A stretch of DNA of 64,000 nt from Orbilia blumenaviensis. Its lineage: Eukaryota > Ascomycota > Orbiliomycetes > Orbiliales > Orbiliaceae. Each line of letters opens with the position of its first letter. Within the stretch, counting starts at the first letter, position 1. Location: assembly GCA_036872755.1 (NCBI GenBank), contig JAVHNS010000009.1, positions 1,240,001 through 1,304,000 of the forward strand, given 5' to 3'. Positions 63,377 through 64,000 of the stretch are shown here, one piece after another. A model generated the notes under the pieces. That model had not been told where the DNA came from and ran no database searches. It worked only from the letters and a program-made list of their open reading frames with translations. A program made the position numbers and the translations under genes.

Positions 63377-64000
63377 GGACCCATTATTAATATTATATTG
63401 AACATATGCATCCCTGGCCAGGTGGTATGTTTGGATAGGGCGGTTAGGTCTAATAATGCCGGCGTCCACGTTGGAGAATGTGCATGTAACAAGATTAATA
63501 ATTATTATATTCCAGAATGTATAATATCATAGGACCTATCACTTGCACATTGAAGTATCGAGAGTCTATCTGATGCATGGATGTCGAGACAACACAGAAT
63601 TCTAGGGCCCCAGTTCCATTTTGCAACGTCTCCACTCTTGCCTCCCGCAATCAGGAACCGAAGATTGGTTGAAGCTTTCTTGGATTATCTAAGCTGTGGC
63701 TGGTAAGTTTACATAGTACGGGTGGGTGCACTGCAGAAAACGCAGCTTTACCTTTTACCGCGGTTAGCAGCGTGAAGCGTCGGTTGAGGCCAAAGAATGG
63801 CAGATGCGGCACGGCCGAACAAGGCTGGTCATTCCACAACATGTGCTTTCCCCCCTGCCTTTTTGGGCCTCGACTTGCCTCGGCTCAAACGCGCAGACAC
63901 CAAACTTCCCCGGATAGCCTTTTGTTCGCCTTTCTTTTCGCCCTTCTCTCCCCGGACTTTCTCTCCAATCTTCTAAATTTTCTTACGTTTACTCTACGTT
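63377..64000. promoter_or_regulatory. Downstream region and probable promoter or leader of the next plus-strand gene
   Basis: No gene supported. The first part follows the thiamine pyrophosphokinase stop and is A/T-rich (TTATTAATATTATATT), as for a 3' end. From about 63,845 the plus strand becomes strongly pyrimidine-rich (CTTTCTTTTCGCCCTTCTCTCC and similar), the usual look of a fungal core promoter or 5' leader. The gene itself would lie beyond the window. Confidence 0.45.

Noticed and set aside
63058..63492. 144-residue minus-strand frame
   Set aside because: It is antisense to the conserved C-terminal half of thiamine pyrophosphokinase.

Overview
The window is nuclear DNA of a filamentous ascomycete (Pezizomycotina). 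Three things point there: spliced genes with GT-AG introns, a Medusa/REN1/ACR1-type developmental regulator, and a ~22 kb block of extreme AT content whose repeats differ almost only by C-to-T and G-to-A transitions, the mark of repeat-induced point mutation (RIP). I cannot fix the class or genus.

1-22,440 is the RIP-ravaged block. It holds a clean nested insertion. One 9.2 kb Ty3/gypsy chromovirus, lying on the minus strand, has inserted into another copy of the same family. Four LTRs, each 557 bp, start at 234, 7502, 16132 and 18060. The inner element (7502-16688) is flanked by a 5 bp target duplication, AATTT. The outer element (234-7501 plus 16694-18616) is flanked by TAAAT. In the inner copy, minus-strand relics of reverse transcriptase (YLDD), integrase (SDxD...FTS), a GPY/F-like segment and a chromodomain appear in chromoviral order, followed by a polypurine tract. 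18,622-22,440 is AT-rich sequence I cannot identify. The block ends sharply near 22,440-22,470.

22,440-64,000 has normal base composition but few genes. I support five: a single-pass membrane protein with a Cys-rich ectodomain (24,320-25,672, +); a small protein of unknown function (27,671-28,129, -); a zinc-independent MDR quinone-oxidoreductase-like enzyme with four unusually long introns (30,456-33,599, +); the Medusa-type regulator (44,799-46,787, +) with a long pyrimidine-rich leader region; and thiamine pyrophosphokinase (61,937-63,376, +). The last 150 bases look like the promoter or leader of a further plus-strand gene.

The genes do not form an obvious pathway or cluster. Long stretches (33.8-40.5 kb and 46.8-61.9 kb) show no gene I can defend. 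No tRNA, rRNA or CRISPR was seen. The two most useful observations are the self-nested chromovirus with exact target duplications and the strand-asymmetric RIP blocks inside it.
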